Assembly: GCA_910577645.1 (NCBI GenBank)
Contig: CAJTOL010000010.1
Coordinates: forward strand, 36,685 to 100,684
Reading direction: 5' to 3'
DNA: 64,000 bases
From: an uncultured Lachnospiraceae bacterium
GTDB lineage: Bacteria; Bacillota; Clostridia; Lachnospirales; Lachnospiraceae
A model generated the notes under the pieces. It searched no databases. It was not told the origin of the DNA and was given only the letters and a program-made list of their open reading frames with translations. Positions within the stretch are counted from its first letter, which is position 1. Each line of letters opens with the position of its first letter. The translations under genes and the position numbers were made by a program. This document shows, in pieces, positions 48,662-57,063 of this stretch.

Positions 48662-48715
48662 TTGGCAGTATCAGAACAAATTAGAAGGTTCTTTTATTCT
48701 GCCGGATGGCGGTAG
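48662..48715 (+). CDS. Possible 17-residue leader peptide before Uma2 copy 2
   Basis: A TTG-started frame MAVSEQIRRFFYSAGWR follows GAGAGGCG, with a TATAAT-like box near 48633. It could be a leader or the remnant of a gene that once preceded Uma2 as the XRE gene does for copy 1. Weak support. Confidence 0.2.
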   Translation: MAVSEQIRRFFYSAGWR

Positions 48716-48781
48716 GGTTACAACCACTGCTAAGCAGGAACCCTGCATCCAAACCACCGTACCCAGAAAGGAAGTGTTATT

Positions 48782-49339
48782 ATGTCTGAAGCATTAGCCC
48801 CCGCAAACATTTACACAGAAGAGGATTATTACAATCTACCAGAGAATGTCAGAGCGGAACTGATAGACGGCCAAATTTATTACATGTCGGCTCCCAGCAG
48901 GATACACCAGGAAATACTCATGTTTTTATCGAAAACAATTGCCAACTATATTGACTCCAAAGACGGCCCCTGTAAAATCTATCCGGCCCCATTTTCCGTT
49001 AAGCTGTTTGAAGATGATAATAAAACCGTAGTAGAGCCGGATATTAGCGTGATATGCGACCCGAACAAATTGACAGATCAGGGCTGCACCGGAGCGCCGG
49101 ACTGGATAACAGAAATTATTTCTCCTGGTACCTCCAGCCATGACTATGTACGCAAGCTTAACCTCTACACGAATGCCGGAGTGAAAGAGTACTGGATTGT
49201 GGATCCTCTCAGCAAAAAAATCTTTGTGTATCATCTGAAGGAAACAGACTTTAAGGCCGACTCTTACACTTTTCAGGACAAAATCAAAGTTAATATCTAC
49301 GACGATTTATGGATTGACTTTGCAGAGCTGAGACTGTGA
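48782..49339 (+). CDS. Uma2-family PD-(D/E)XK endonuclease, copy 2
   Basis: This 185-residue paralog of the Uma2 protein at 13898-14446 is colinear throughout: RAELIDGQIYYMSAPSRIHQ, VEPDISVICDPNKLTDQGCT, PDWITEIISPGTSSHDYVRK, EYWIVDP. AGAAAGGAAGTGTTATT precedes the ATG; the same sequence block (CCACC...AGAAAGGA) precedes copy 1, so homology extends upstream. Unlike copy 1 it has no XRE neighbour. It lies between 29-bp direct repeats copied from cotJC, pointing to recent movement of a Uma2 unit. Confidence 0.92.
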   Translation: MSEALAPANIYTEEDYYNLPENVRAELIDGQIYYMSAPSRIHQEILMFLSKTIANYIDSKDGPCKIYPAPFSVKLFEDDNKTVVEPDISVICDPNKLTDQGCTGAPDWITEIISPGTSSHDYVRKLNLYTNAGVKEYWIVDPLSKKIFVYHLKETDFKADSYTFQDKIKVNIYDDLWIDFAELRL

Positions 49340-49421
49340 GCCGCTCCTACAGGGCCGCTGGGATTGTTCCCAGGGCCCTTTTCCGGGTCGCCCTCCCAAG
49401 CCTATCCCAGAAAGAGCTAGG

Positions 49422-49450
49422 ATTTGATAAGCAGTTTCTGAAATAACAGG
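49422..49450 (+). repeat. 29-bp direct repeat, right copy
   Basis: Exact copy of the cotJC 3' end (48429-48457), here outside any gene. Confidence 0.92.
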
Positions 49451-49477
49451 GAACTTCTGCAAATATAGTCAAACTCC

Positions 49478-49506
49478 TTGACATACAGTCGAATCTATGA
49501 TAAAAC
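49478..49506 (+). promoter_or_regulatory. Promoter of the riboswitch-controlled transporter
   Basis: TTGACA and TAAAAC with a 17-bp spacer, 15 bp before the riboswitch. Confidence 0.6.
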
Positions 49507-49520
49507 GAGAACATTGAACT

Positions 49521-49678
49521 GGTAGAGGCGCGGTTTTCAAGAGTATCACACCATTCCGGCAGGGCTCCGGGTGTGAAAAAGGGAACGCCGCCGAAGGACT
49601 TTTTCCTGCCCTAAGGGATCTGTCCTGGGCCGTCACAGAATATGTGTCGGACTGTCACGAATGAAGTGGAGCGCTACC
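49521..49678 (+). promoter_or_regulatory. Lysine riboswitch (L box)
   Basis: The conserved blocks of the L box appear in order: GGTAGAGGCGCGG at the start, TCAAGAGTAT (loop-E-like motif), GTGAAAAAGGGAACGCCGCC, GAAG, TGGGCCGTCACAGAATATG, GTCGGACTGTCACGAATGAA and GTGGAGCGCTACC, which closes the P1 stem with GGTAG. In this class lysine binding favours termination or hides the ribosome site. It precedes a transporter gene, which marks that transporter as lysine-related. Confidence 0.92.
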
Positions 49679-49910
49679 ATGTCGGAACCTCTTGCAGAAT
49701 ACTTTTACTGGATAAAATTCCGCCATGAACCGCATCCTTTATTTGGAACCGGCTCATGGCTGTTTTATTTCCGCAAGCAATAAGGAATATATCTATCCCC
49801 TCTGCTTGCGGGGAAGTTATTGACTCTTGGAAATTCGGCTTTAGTGTCCATAGCAGGCCTCTGTCCTGCCTGGTTGTCGGAGTTTCCTCCAAGTGAAGGG
49901 AGATTTCTGT

Positions 49911-51527
49911 ATGAAAAACAAACAACGCATCTTGTACGTCAGCGCAGCCGTTCTGCTGTTTCTGACCCTGTTCCCCATGTCGGTTCTGGCCGCTGAGGAA
50001 GGCCAGGGGCCGGAACCCTCTATGTACGCCACTTTCTGGGCCCTGGTTCCTCCGCTGGTGGCCATTGCTCTGGCCCTGCTTACCAAAGAGGTATACAGTT
50101 CCCTGTTTGTAGGGATTTTAGTAGGGGGCCTGTTTTATTCTGGCTTTTCCTTTGAGGGAACCATTACCCACGTATTTGACGATGGATTTTTAAGCGTACT
50201 GTCTGACTCCTATAATGTGGGAATTTTAATTTTCCTGGTTATCCTGGGCATTATCGTTTCTCTTATGAATAAGGCCGGCGGATCTGCTGCCTTCGGACGC
50301 TGGGCTGGAGAAAAAATCAAGGGCCGGGCCGGCGCTCAGCTTGCCACCATTGCTCTGGGTGTGCTGATTTTTATTGACGATTATTTTAACTGTCTTACAG
50401 TAGGAAGTGTTATGCGCCCAGTTACAGACAAGCATAAAATTTCCCGTGCAAAGCTTTCCTACTTAATTGACGCTACCGCCGCCCCTGTCTGTATTATTGC
50501 CCCTATCTCCTCCTGGGCTGCCGCAGTTACCGGATTTGTGGAGGGAGAGGACGGACTGGCTCTGTTTATCCGGGCAATCCCCTACAATTTTTATGCATTG
50601 CTGACCATCTTGATGATGATTATTCTGGCTGTTACAGGTATTGACTACGGCCCTATGGCTGTTCACGAAAAAAATGCCAGAGACAAAGGTGATTTGTTTA
50701 CTACCCCGGGGCGGCCCTACGCCAATGCCGCCGGAGTTGACAACATTGGCAGAGGTACCGTGATAGACTTGGTTCTTCCTATTATATGCCTCATTTTCTG
50801 CTGTGTTATCGGCATGATTTACACCGGCGGCTTCTTTGAAGGCGCAGATTTTGTCACCGCCTTTTCCGGCAGCGATGCTTCCAGAGGCCTGGCTATGGGC
50901 AGCTTTTTCGGGCTTCTGCTTACCATTCTGTTTTATATGATCCGCCGGGTTATGCGGTTTGAAGAGTGTATGTCCTGTGTTCCGGAAGGCTTTAAAGCCA
51001 TGGTTCCTGCAATCTTGATCCTGACCTGCGCCTGGACCTTAAAATCTATGACTGACAGCCTGGGGGCTGCCGAGTATGTGGCAGCTGTGATGACCTCCTG
51101 TGCCGATAGCCTGATGAATCTGCTTCCGGCATTCATCTTTCTGGTTGGCTGCGGTCTGGCATTTGCAACCGGCACCTCCTGGGGTACCTTTGGCATCCTG
51201 ATCCCCATTGTGGTTGCCGTATTTGCCAACACTAACCCAACCCTGATGACCATCTCCATCTCTGCGTGTATGGCCGGAGCGGTTTGCGGCGATCACTGCT
51301 CTCCTATCTCTGACACTACCATTATGGCGTCAGCCGGAGCCCAGTGTGACCATGTAAATCACGTATCCACTCAGCTGCCTTATGCTCTGACAGTGGCAGT
51401 AGTTTCCTTCTTTACCTACATTGTAGCAGGTTTTACCCAGAATGCCTGGATTTCTCTTTTCTTTGGCGCGGTGGTCACAGTAGGCGCGCTGCTGCTGTTA
51501 AAGAGGCCAAAACCTGCTGAGGTATAA
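49911..51527 (+). CDS. NhaC-family transporter under lysine-riboswitch control (probable lysine transporter)
   Basis: 538 residues. An N-terminal signal-like helix (ILYVSAAVLLFLTLFPMSVL) is followed by about twelve membrane segments. The NhaC motifs are FATGTSWGTFGILIPIVVAV, GAVCGDHCSPISDTTIMASA and, in the first half, FIDDYFNCLTVGSVMRPVTD. Riboswitch-regulated NhaC/YvsH-type proteins are known to be lysine-linked, so lysine exchange with a cation is more likely than simple Na+/H+ antiport. AAGGGAG precedes the ATG at 49911. It is a complete counterpart to the truncated NhaC at 4029-5090. Confidence 0.93.
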   Translation: MKNKQRILYVSAAVLLFLTLFPMSVLAAEEGQGPEPSMYATFWALVPPLVAIALALLTKEVYSSLFVGILVGGLFYSGFSFEGTITHVFDDGFLSVLSDSYNVGILIFLVILGIIVSLMNKAGGSAAFGRWAGEKIKGRAGAQLATIALGVLIFIDDYFNCLTVGSVMRPVTDKHKISRAKLSYLIDATAAPVCIIAPISSWAAAVTGFVEGEDGLALFIRAIPYNFYALLTILMMIILAVTGIDYGPMAVHEKNARDKGDLFTTPGRPYANAAGVDNIGRGTVIDLVLPIICLIFCCVIGMIYTGGFFEGADFVTAFSGSDASRGLAMGSFFGLLLTILFYMIRRVMRFEECMSCVPEGFKAMVPAILILTCAWTLKSMTDSLGAAEYVAAVMTSCADSLMNLLPAFIFLVGCGLAFATGTSWGTFGILIPIVVAVFANTNPTLMTISISACMAGAVCGDHCSPISDTTIMASAGAQCDHVNHVSTQLPYALTVAVVSFFTYIVAGFTQNAWISLFFGAVVTVGALLLLKRPKPAEV

Positions 51528-51769
51528 TAGGTTTACTGTTATGCAGGGCAATGCTTGTAACAATTGCTGAACAAGTTGCTGCAATATCTATAAATTCCCG
51601 TATATGACGGAAAATACAGGAAAAATATGTAAGAAAGAGCCACTTGTAAAACAAGTGGCTCTGGTGTATAATCTACTTAGAAAGGTTTTTCGGACACGAG
51701 TTCCGATTGTGCCCTCTGTATAATAAGATTAAAGAAGAAATAGCATCTTACTTTCTCAGGGTAGGGATG
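51528..51769. other. Region after the transporter, with hairpin and antisense RNA
   Basis: AGAGCCACTTG/CAAGTGGCTCT at 51636-51662 is an 11-bp hairpin without a T tract. It overlaps the promoter of the antisense RNA. No protein gene is supported. Confidence 0.5.
51644..51672 (+). promoter_or_regulatory. Promoter of the second antisense RNA
   Basis: TTGTAA and TATAAT with a 17-bp spacer. Confidence 0.6.
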
Positions 51770-51781
51770 CTATTTCTTTTT
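51679..51781 (+). ncRNA. Predicted antisense RNA antitoxin of the 26-residue toxin
   Basis: A transcript from 51644-51672 would end at GAAATAGCATC/GATGCTATTTC (51737-51776) followed by TTTTT. It overlaps the 3' end of the minus-strand toxin gene, as in type I systems with convergent 3' overlap. Confidence 0.55.
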
Positions 51782-51850
51782 ATGATTGTCTATGTAAGAC
51801 AGAGCCGCAAAAACAACAAGCAATAATGTTAAAACTTCCATCACGCTCAT
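51770..51850 (-). CDS. 26-residue hydrophobic peptide, holin-like type I toxin
   Basis: The peptide is MSVMEVLTLLLVVFAALSYI followed by DNHKKK: one membrane helix and a short charged end, matching the 'putative holin-like toxin' peptides of Firmicutes. GAGGGTGG lies before the ATG at 51850, and an excellent promoter (TTGAGA, 17 bp, TATAAT) is at 51930-51958. The mRNA would be about 150 nt and end at the bidirectional hairpin shared with the antisense RNA. It was too short for routine gene calling. Confidence 0.75.
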   Translation of the reverse strand: MSVMEVLTLLLVVFAALSYIDNHKKK

Positions 51851-51929
51851 GGGCACCACCCTCTTTCGTAAAACTAGAGGGCATCTATCAGAAAATCGCA
51901 TCCTGCTTTCCGTTCAATTACACAATCCT

Positions 51930-51958
51930 ATTATAGCAGAAATACACGTATTTCTCAA
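51930..51958 (-). promoter_or_regulatory. Promoter of the 26-residue toxin
   Basis: On the minus strand TTGAGA and TATAAT with a 17-bp spacer. Confidence 0.8.
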
Positions 51959-52053
51959 TTAAAAGTGGCTTGACAGACATCGCAAAATCTGTCGGCAGAA
52001 AACCGGAAACGTTCTCTGAAATACGGGACGGCAGTACCCTCAGTATACAATAA

Positions 52054-52112
52054 TGAAAAAGACACAGAGCCTTGTGCAAATCACAGCACAAAGGCCTGCG
52101 TCTTTTTTATCG
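52054..52112 (-). terminator. Terminator after the paaK-ACT operon
   Basis: AAAAGACACAGAGCCTTGTGC pairs with GCACAAAGGCCTGCGTCTTTT with few mismatches. On the minus strand TTTTTCATTATT follows. Confidence 0.75.
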
Positions 52113-52141
52113 GTTTTTCTTTTTGACTCTGTGTGTAAGGC

Positions 52142-52573
52142 TTACAGCGCCGCAATGGTATCCTGGCAAACCGGGCGGATACCGCTCTTACTTAATACTT
52201 CAATGGCCTTCTCATTGTCTTCCACCCGAAGCACCATATAGGCGGTAGCTGCTTTCTGGCCTAAGAAGGCGTATGTATAGTCCAGATTTACGCCGCCGTC
52301 ACCCAGCACCTTTAAAATTTTATAAAGGCTGCCTGGCTCATCGCTCATCTCCACAGCCAGAACCGGGGTAATGGAAACCACATAACCGGATTCCTTTAAT
52401 ACCTGGGAAGCCTTGTAAGCATCGTCTACAATCATGCGAACAATACCAAAATCCTGGGTCTCTGCAATGGACAAGGCCCTCATGTCAATGTCATGCTGGT
52501 GCAGGTAATCCGTAAGCTCTGCCAGCTTTCCAGGCTTATTTTCCACAAATACGGAAATCTGTTTTACTGTCAT
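52142..52573 (-). CDS. Tandem ACT-domain protein
   Basis: This 143-residue protein consists of two ACT domains: SVFVENKPGKLAELTDYLHQ (residues 7-26) and PVLAVEMSDEPGSLYKILKV (residues 70-89). ACT pairs bind amino acids and regulate the partner enzyme. It follows paaK by 15 bp. In many Clostridia the same pair accompanies indolepyruvate:ferredoxin oxidoreductase in aryl-acid metabolism; that gene is not in the window. AAGGAGGGGGATT precedes the ATG. Confidence 0.9.
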   Translation of the reverse strand: MTVKQISVFVENKPGKLAELTDYLHQHDIDMRALSIAETQDFGIVRMIVDDAYKASQVLKESGYVVSITPVLAVEMSDEPGSLYKILKVLGDGGVNLDYTYAFLGQKAATAYMVLRVEDNEKAIEVLSKSGIRPVCQDTIAAL

Positions 52574-52588
52574 AATCCCCCTCCTTGA

Positions 52589-53896
52589 TTAACCTTTATA
52601 TAAGTTTCTCTTGTCAATGACGCGGACTGCTTTCCCCTCGCTTCTTGTAATGCTCTTGGGGTTCACCAGGCGTACCTTGACGTAGATTCCAAGCATAGAT
52701 TTTAATGCGTCAACCAGCTCTTTCTCTCTTACTGCCACAATACCGACATTATCGGAGAACATTTCCGGAGTCATCTCAACCTGTACCTCCAGGGTATCGC
52801 TGTGATCTACGCGATCCACAAGAATCTGGTAATTAGCCGGATAGCCCTGATTTAGCAGGACAGTCTCAATCTGAGACGGGAATACGTTAACGCCCTTTAC
52901 AATCAGCATGTCATCGCTGCGTCCCAACGGCTTGGTCATCTTCACATGGGTACGGCCGCAGGGGCATTTTTCATGGCTTAAGATGCAGATGTCTCTGGTG
53001 CGATAGCGAATCAAGGGGAATGCTTCTTTGGTAATACTGGTAAATACCAGCTCGCCCTTTTCACCGTCAGGAAGCACTTCGCCGGTTTTGGGATTAATTA
53101 CTTCGGCAATGAAATGATCCTCGTTAACATGCATACCGGTCTGGGCGCTACATTCAAAGGAAACGCCGGGGCCGGAAATCTCAGTAAGGCCGTAAATGTC
53201 GTAAGCTTTGATTCCCAGCTTGTCTTCAATGTCCCGGCGCATTTCCTCTGTCCATGCTTCCGCACCGAAGATTCCGGCTTTCAGTTTAATTTTATCCCGA
53301 AGGCCTTTCTCACAGATGGTCTCTGCCAGGTATGCGGCATAGGAGGGAGTACAGCACAGGATAGTGGAGCCTAAGTCTGTCATAAACTGAATCTGGCGAT
53401 CTGTGTTGCCGGAGGACATAGGCAGGGTAAGGGAACCAAGTTTATGAGAACCGCCGTTTAAGCCCGGGCCTCCGGTAAACAGGCCATAGCCATAGGATAC
53501 GTGAACTACGTCTTCCTTGGTGCCGCCTGCTGCAGCGATGGCTCTTGCACAGCAGTCTTCCCACAGATCGATATCGTGCTGGGTGTAAAATGCCACTACC
53601 CGGCGTCCGGTGGTGCCGCTGGTGGACTGGATACGCACACAGTCGGTTAATGGTTTTGCCAGAAGGCCATAGGGATATGCGTCTCTCAGATCGTCTTTGG
53701 TAATAAAGGGCAGTTTGTAAAGGTCGTCTACAGACTTAATGTCTTCTGGCTTGATCCCTTGCTCGTCCATTCTCTTTCGGTAGTATTCTACGTTTTCGTA
53801 AACGTGTTTCACTGTTTTGGCCAGGCGCTCGCTCTGCCATTCCCGAATCTGTTCCCGGGATGCACATTCGATTTCTGGCTGGTAGTAATGTTCCAT
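52589..53896 (-). CDS. paaK: Phenylacetate-CoA ligase
   Basis: 435 residues of the AMP-forming PaaK family. The N-terminus YYQPEIECASREQIREWQSE is followed by the P-loop RIQSTSGTTGRRVVAFYT near residue 88, YDIYGLTEISGPGVSFEC, the zinc-like CPCGRTH stretch, and the C-terminal hinge MTKPLGRSDDMLIVKGVNVF. It activates phenylacetate or another aryl acid with CoA and ATP. AAAGGAC lies before the ATG at 53896. It forms an operon with the ACT protein. Confidence 0.93.
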   Translation of the reverse strand: MEHYYQPEIECASREQIREWQSERLAKTVKHVYENVEYYRKRMDEQGIKPEDIKSVDDLYKLPFITKDDLRDAYPYGLLAKPLTDCVRIQSTSGTTGRRVVAFYTQHDIDLWEDCCARAIAAAGGTKEDVVHVSYGYGLFTGGPGLNGGSHKLGSLTLPMSSGNTDRQIQFMTDLGSTILCCTPSYAAYLAETICEKGLRDKIKLKAGIFGAEAWTEEMRRDIEDKLGIKAYDIYGLTEISGPGVSFECSAQTGMHVNEDHFIAEVINPKTGEVLPDGEKGELVFTSITKEAFPLIRYRTRDICILSHEKCPCGRTHVKMTKPLGRSDDMLIVKGVNVFPSQIETVLLNQGYPANYQILVDRVDHSDTLEVQVEMTPEMFSDNVGIVAVREKELVDALKSMLGIYVKVRLVNPKSITRSEGKAVRVIDKRNLYKG

Positions 53897-54107
53897 AGTT
53901 GTGTTGTCCTTTCTTGGCTATGGCCTTTTTTGTGTGGGGGGGGACGCGCAGTGCGCTTGATTCCGCTTTGCTCCATCTCGCTCACGGGCTTTCTCTACGC
54001 TCCGTGCTCATTGCTCTCATGAACAGTATACCACAATTTCCCAGTATCGTAAATGGAACTTCGGGGATTTTATGTATTTTTAGTGATAAATCTGCATAAT
54101 TAGTCTA

Positions 54108-55046
54108 TCAGCCTTCCATAATGTGAAGGTTGCGGATCTGGCTGTTTTGGATGTGTTGTGTGATTTCCAGGGCATGAGGTTCTAAGTAGTCCCAGTTTCC
54201 GGCTGATAGTTTCTGACGCTTTAATTCTTCTATTAGTCCCTGGCAGATGGTTTCAATAAGGGCGGATCTGCTAGTTTCTCCTTCTTGGGCCAGGGGGCTG
54301 GATGCCAGTTTGTTTAAAGGTTCCGCCAGATAACTTAGACGGGGTAAATTTTCTATTCCCCGAAGCATCCACTTGTAGTAAAGGGGATAGCGGCGGTTTA
54401 AAAGGTAAATCATTGATGCTGCATTTTTCACAAACTCCCCGGCAGCCAGGCCGGCGGCTCCATATTCTCCCCGGTTCACGCACCGGTTATAATTATACTG
54501 TCCTGCCTGAGCTGAAAGAGCAGCCCGGGCAGCCAGCTTTTTCAGGCGCACATCCTCCGGATATCCCTTTTTCAGCTCTTCCCGGATTCTGGTAAATTCC
54601 CCCAGGTCGTCCCGAAACACCTGACCGTTTACCGCCTCTGCCAGGGAGGACTCAGGAATCGTCAGCCACTGCTGCCAGCTTTTTGGCTCCCCGGGGCTTC
54701 CGGTAAAGCGGCTGTAAAATTCTCCGATTTCCAGCACTCCTCTCCGGTTACCGCCAAAGAAGCTTTGAGCCTGCTTTTTTATTCCCATAAATTCAGAGGG
54801 AAGCTTTTTATAAGCCCGGGACAGAGGAAAACCCACGGCTTCCTCATCTTCACTGGTAACCCACAGGCAGAACCCGGCTTCAAAATCATGATCCCTGGAA
54901 ATTTCATCATCAAACCCAAAGCACTCAGAGCCAGGCCCCACAAGACCTACGGCAATGCGTTCCTCATATTGTGGAAACTGTTCCGCTATCATAGGCCGGC
55001 CGTAAGTCTCGTAATATTGCTTTGCCAGCTCAAGCCCTGTACTCAT
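54108..55046 (-). CDS. DUF4037 nucleotidyltransferase-fold protein
   Basis: 312 residues. The N-terminal part has a nucleotidyltransferase-like signature, GLVGPGSECFGFDDEISRDH with D-F following, where G-S and D-x-D resemble the catalytic loop. The C-terminal DUF4037 part is helical (WMLRGIENLPRLSYLAEPLN). The ATG at 55046 overlaps the TPR gene stop as ATGA, so translation is coupled. The pair is probably a functional unit; function not established. Confidence 0.82.
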   Translation of the reverse strand: MSTGLELAKQYYETYGRPMIAEQFPQYEERIAVGLVGPGSECFGFDDEISRDHDFEAGFCLWVTSEDEEAVGFPLSRAYKKLPSEFMGIKKQAQSFFGGNRRGVLEIGEFYSRFTGSPGEPKSWQQWLTIPESSLAEAVNGQVFRDDLGEFTRIREELKKGYPEDVRLKKLAARAALSAQAGQYNYNRCVNRGEYGAAGLAAGEFVKNAASMIYLLNRRYPLYYKWMLRGIENLPRLSYLAEPLNKLASSPLAQEGETSRSALIETICQGLIEELKRQKLSAGNWDYLEPHALEITQHIQNSQIRNLHIMEG

Positions 55047-55900
55047 CTGCCATAGATCTCCTTTGCCCGGGTTTCCAGGTCTTTCTTTCTGCGGAACTGG
55101 CCAAAATAGCCAAAGGTCCCGGCGCATTTAGAACAGGTAAAGGCATAATATCCGTCCCTCACTGCTTCCGGATCATCCAGGTATTCCATAGCAGTGTCCA
55201 GACATCTCCAGATCTGGCTGTCCCAGTCCTTTGGCGCCGCCTCGTCCCCCTCCAGGTCGGATCGGTGTCCCCAGGCATCATACATACAGGCAAGGTTTAC
55301 ATATGTAACCGCCATCTCCATAGAGCCCCTGGGCAGTTTTTTCATAATATCCATAGCAGCCTGATAATATTTTCCGGCACGGATGTAATCCCCCATATCC
55401 ACATAAGCTAAAGCCATGTTGTTGGACAGGCCGGCAAACCGGTAGTCCCCAGGATCCAGATTCCCCCTGTAGGCCCGCCATGCTTTTTCATAAAACGGCA
55501 TGGCCTCCCCGGCCCGGCCAAAAGCCTTTAATGTAGTGGCGGCATTGATCCAGGTGGTTCCGGCAGTGACGCTTTCCTTCAAATCCATGGACTCTAAAAG
55601 CTCAAGCCCCTCCTTTACCGAGTTCAAGCCCTCCTCTTCCTTACCGATGCTGCGGAAAAATCCCATCATCTCATTGAGAACCGTCAGCTCCCCGGCTTTG
55701 TCCTTCCCTTCCCTGGCTTTTTTCAGCCATTCTGTTAAATGGGCCTCCGCTCCTTCTACATCGTTGGTCTCCAAAAATTGATCCAGCTCCTCAACCACCT
55801 GCCTGGCCGGGATCTGTACGCAGTCCTCATCTATATGCAGAACAGGCTGAGGCTTTCTTAAGCTGCAGCACTGTTCTTCCCAGTCTTCTCTCTCTAACAT
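55043..55900 (-). CDS. Tetratricopeptide-repeat protein
   Basis: This 285-residue all-helical protein has TPR-like units: ESVTAGTTWINAATTLKAFG, RFAGLSNNMALAYVDMGDYI and MEMAVTYVNLACMYDAWG. TPRs mediate protein contacts. GATAGGAG precedes the ATG at 55900. It is coupled to the DUF4037 protein, which may be its partner. Confidence 0.83.
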   Translation of the reverse strand: MLEREDWEEQCCSLRKPQPVLHIDEDCVQIPARQVVEELDQFLETNDVEGAEAHLTEWLKKAREGKDKAGELTVLNEMMGFFRSIGKEEEGLNSVKEGLELLESMDLKESVTAGTTWINAATTLKAFGRAGEAMPFYEKAWRAYRGNLDPGDYRFAGLSNNMALAYVDMGDYIRAGKYYQAAMDIMKKLPRGSMEMAVTYVNLACMYDAWGHRSDLEGDEAAPKDWDSQIWRCLDTAMEYLDDPEAVRDGYYAFTCSKCAGTFGYFGQFRRKKDLETRAKEIYGR

Positions 55901-55914
55901 GTTTATGCTCCTAT

Positions 55915-56925
55915 CTACTGATTTTTCTGATTCTCTGCCAGTTCTTCCAGGTTGCCCTTTAAAGCCGAATCCAGGATTTTCATAACCCGCAGACTACTTT
56001 CCAAAGCTTTTTCTGCCGCTTCCCCGTCCTGCTCCTTTAAAATGCGGGCAAACTCATGGAACTCATTTTCCAGAGGATTCTCTTTTTGCTTTTGAGCTTC
56101 CCATATAATCTCCCCCTTTTCCACTCCCTGGCGGCGCAGGAAAACCCGGGTGGTTCTGGGGAAACTTTCAAGCTGTATACATCCCTTTTCTCCCTGGATC
56201 ACAGCCTCTTTTCCTCCGTCTGAGTCCTTCCCGCAGGTACAGACAGCAATAGACTCAGGGTACCGGACAGTCAGGACTCCGGAGGTATCTACCCCGTTAA
56301 AGCCCTGGTTCGCCATATAAAAGACCTTTTCCGGTTCCTGTGTTCCCATTACTTCATTTATAAAGTGGATCCCATATACCCCCAGATCCATCAGCGCGCC
56401 TCCTCCAAGTCCCGGCGCAAAGGCAGGCAGCACGTTTCCCTTAAGATATTGCTCATAACGGCCGGAAACCTTGGAATAGCAGGCCTGAACCACCTTAATC
56501 TTCCCGATTTCTCCTAAGCTGCGTCTTACTGCTTCCATCCAGGGGTGGTAGCGCAGGTGAATCGCTTCCAGCAGGTATTTTCCGGTATGGCGGGAAATCC
56601 GAGCCAGCTCCTCTGCCTGTTGAAAAGTAATGGTAAAGGGCTTTTCCAAAATCACATGCTTTCCCGCCAGCAGCGCCTGCCTGGCATAAGGGTAATGTTC
56701 ACTGTTAACAATCCCAATATAAACCGCTTCTATTGTGTTATCCTGTAAGAACTCCTGATAATTCGTACATATATGAGGAATGCAAAATTTCTCAGCGTAT
56801 GCGGCCGCCTTATCCCGGCTCCCCGGACGGCACACAATAGCGGCGCAGTTAAAGTCCGGCTGGCTTATAATAGCTGCCCCTGCATTTTCAATGATCATGC
56901 CGTTTCCTACAATTCCAATGTTCAT
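55915..56925 (-). CDS. Gfo/Idh/MocA-family oxidoreductase
   Basis: This 336-residue NAD(P)-dependent enzyme has the Rossmann start MNIGIVGNGMIIENAGAAII, the signature AGKHVILEKPFTITFQQAEE (EKP with catalytic Lys) near residue 90, and a C-terminal beta-sheet domain. It oxidises or reduces a sugar or related compound. ATG 56925 has GGGAGGAAAATTTCT upstream. The gene lies 14 bp before the TPR gene on the same strand and may be cotranscribed. No sugar cluster lies next to it. Confidence 0.9.
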   Translation of the reverse strand: MNIGIVGNGMIIENAGAAIISQPDFNCAAIVCRPGSRDKAAAYAEKFCIPHICTNYQEFLQDNTIEAVYIGIVNSEHYPYARQALLAGKHVILEKPFTITFQQAEELARISRHTGKYLLEAIHLRYHPWMEAVRRSLGEIGKIKVVQACYSKVSGRYEQYLKGNVLPAFAPGLGGGALMDLGVYGIHFINEVMGTQEPEKVFYMANQGFNGVDTSGVLTVRYPESIAVCTCGKDSDGGKEAVIQGEKGCIQLESFPRTTRVFLRRQGVEKGEIIWEAQKQKENPLENEFHEFARILKEQDGEAAEKALESSLRVMKILDSALKGNLEELAENQKNQ

Positions 56926-57003
56926 AGAAATTTTCCTCCCTTTTTGCCTGCTGAGGGTATTATAGTCCATTCCCCGGCTTCCGGCAAGCAGATTTACCAC
57001 GCA

Positions 57004-57050
57004 AAACAGGCGCTGACCCCATTCTCACTCTCTGGGGTCAGCGCCTGTTT
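57004..57050. terminator. Strong bidirectional hairpin
   Basis: AAACAGGCGCTGACCCCA and TGGGGTCAGCGCCTGTTT are perfect 18-bp complements around 11 nt. It lies just after the 45-residue gene on the minus strand. Confidence 0.8.
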
Positions 57051-57063
57051 ATACATTTATCGG

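Larger units (their letters stand above)
48458..49450 (+). mobile_element. 993-bp Uma2-carrying segment bounded by a 29-bp direct repeat
   Basis: The interval from one direct-repeat copy to the next is 993 bp and holds a terminator, a short leader, and the Uma2 gene. No transposase or integrase is present. The right copy of the repeat is a stray cotJC end in noncoding DNA, which is what insertion with a long target duplication, or recombination between short homologies, would leave. Confidence 0.6.
49340..49910. other. Leader region of the NhaC-type transporter gene
   Basis: It contains the right direct-repeat copy (49422-49450), a promoter (49478-49506), the lysine riboswitch (49521-49678) and an expression platform with a CCGCAAGCA/TGCTTGCGG hairpin (49771-49814). 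Confidence 0.8.

Noticed and set aside
49340..49420. Insertion sequence responsible for the 29-bp repeat
   Set aside because: No transposase frame or terminal inverted repeats are found between the direct repeats.
51636..51662. Intrinsic terminator of the NhaC-type gene
   Set aside because: The hairpin is strong but is followed by GGTGTATAAT rather than a T tract and overlaps a promoter, so a terminator call is not supported on the plus strand.
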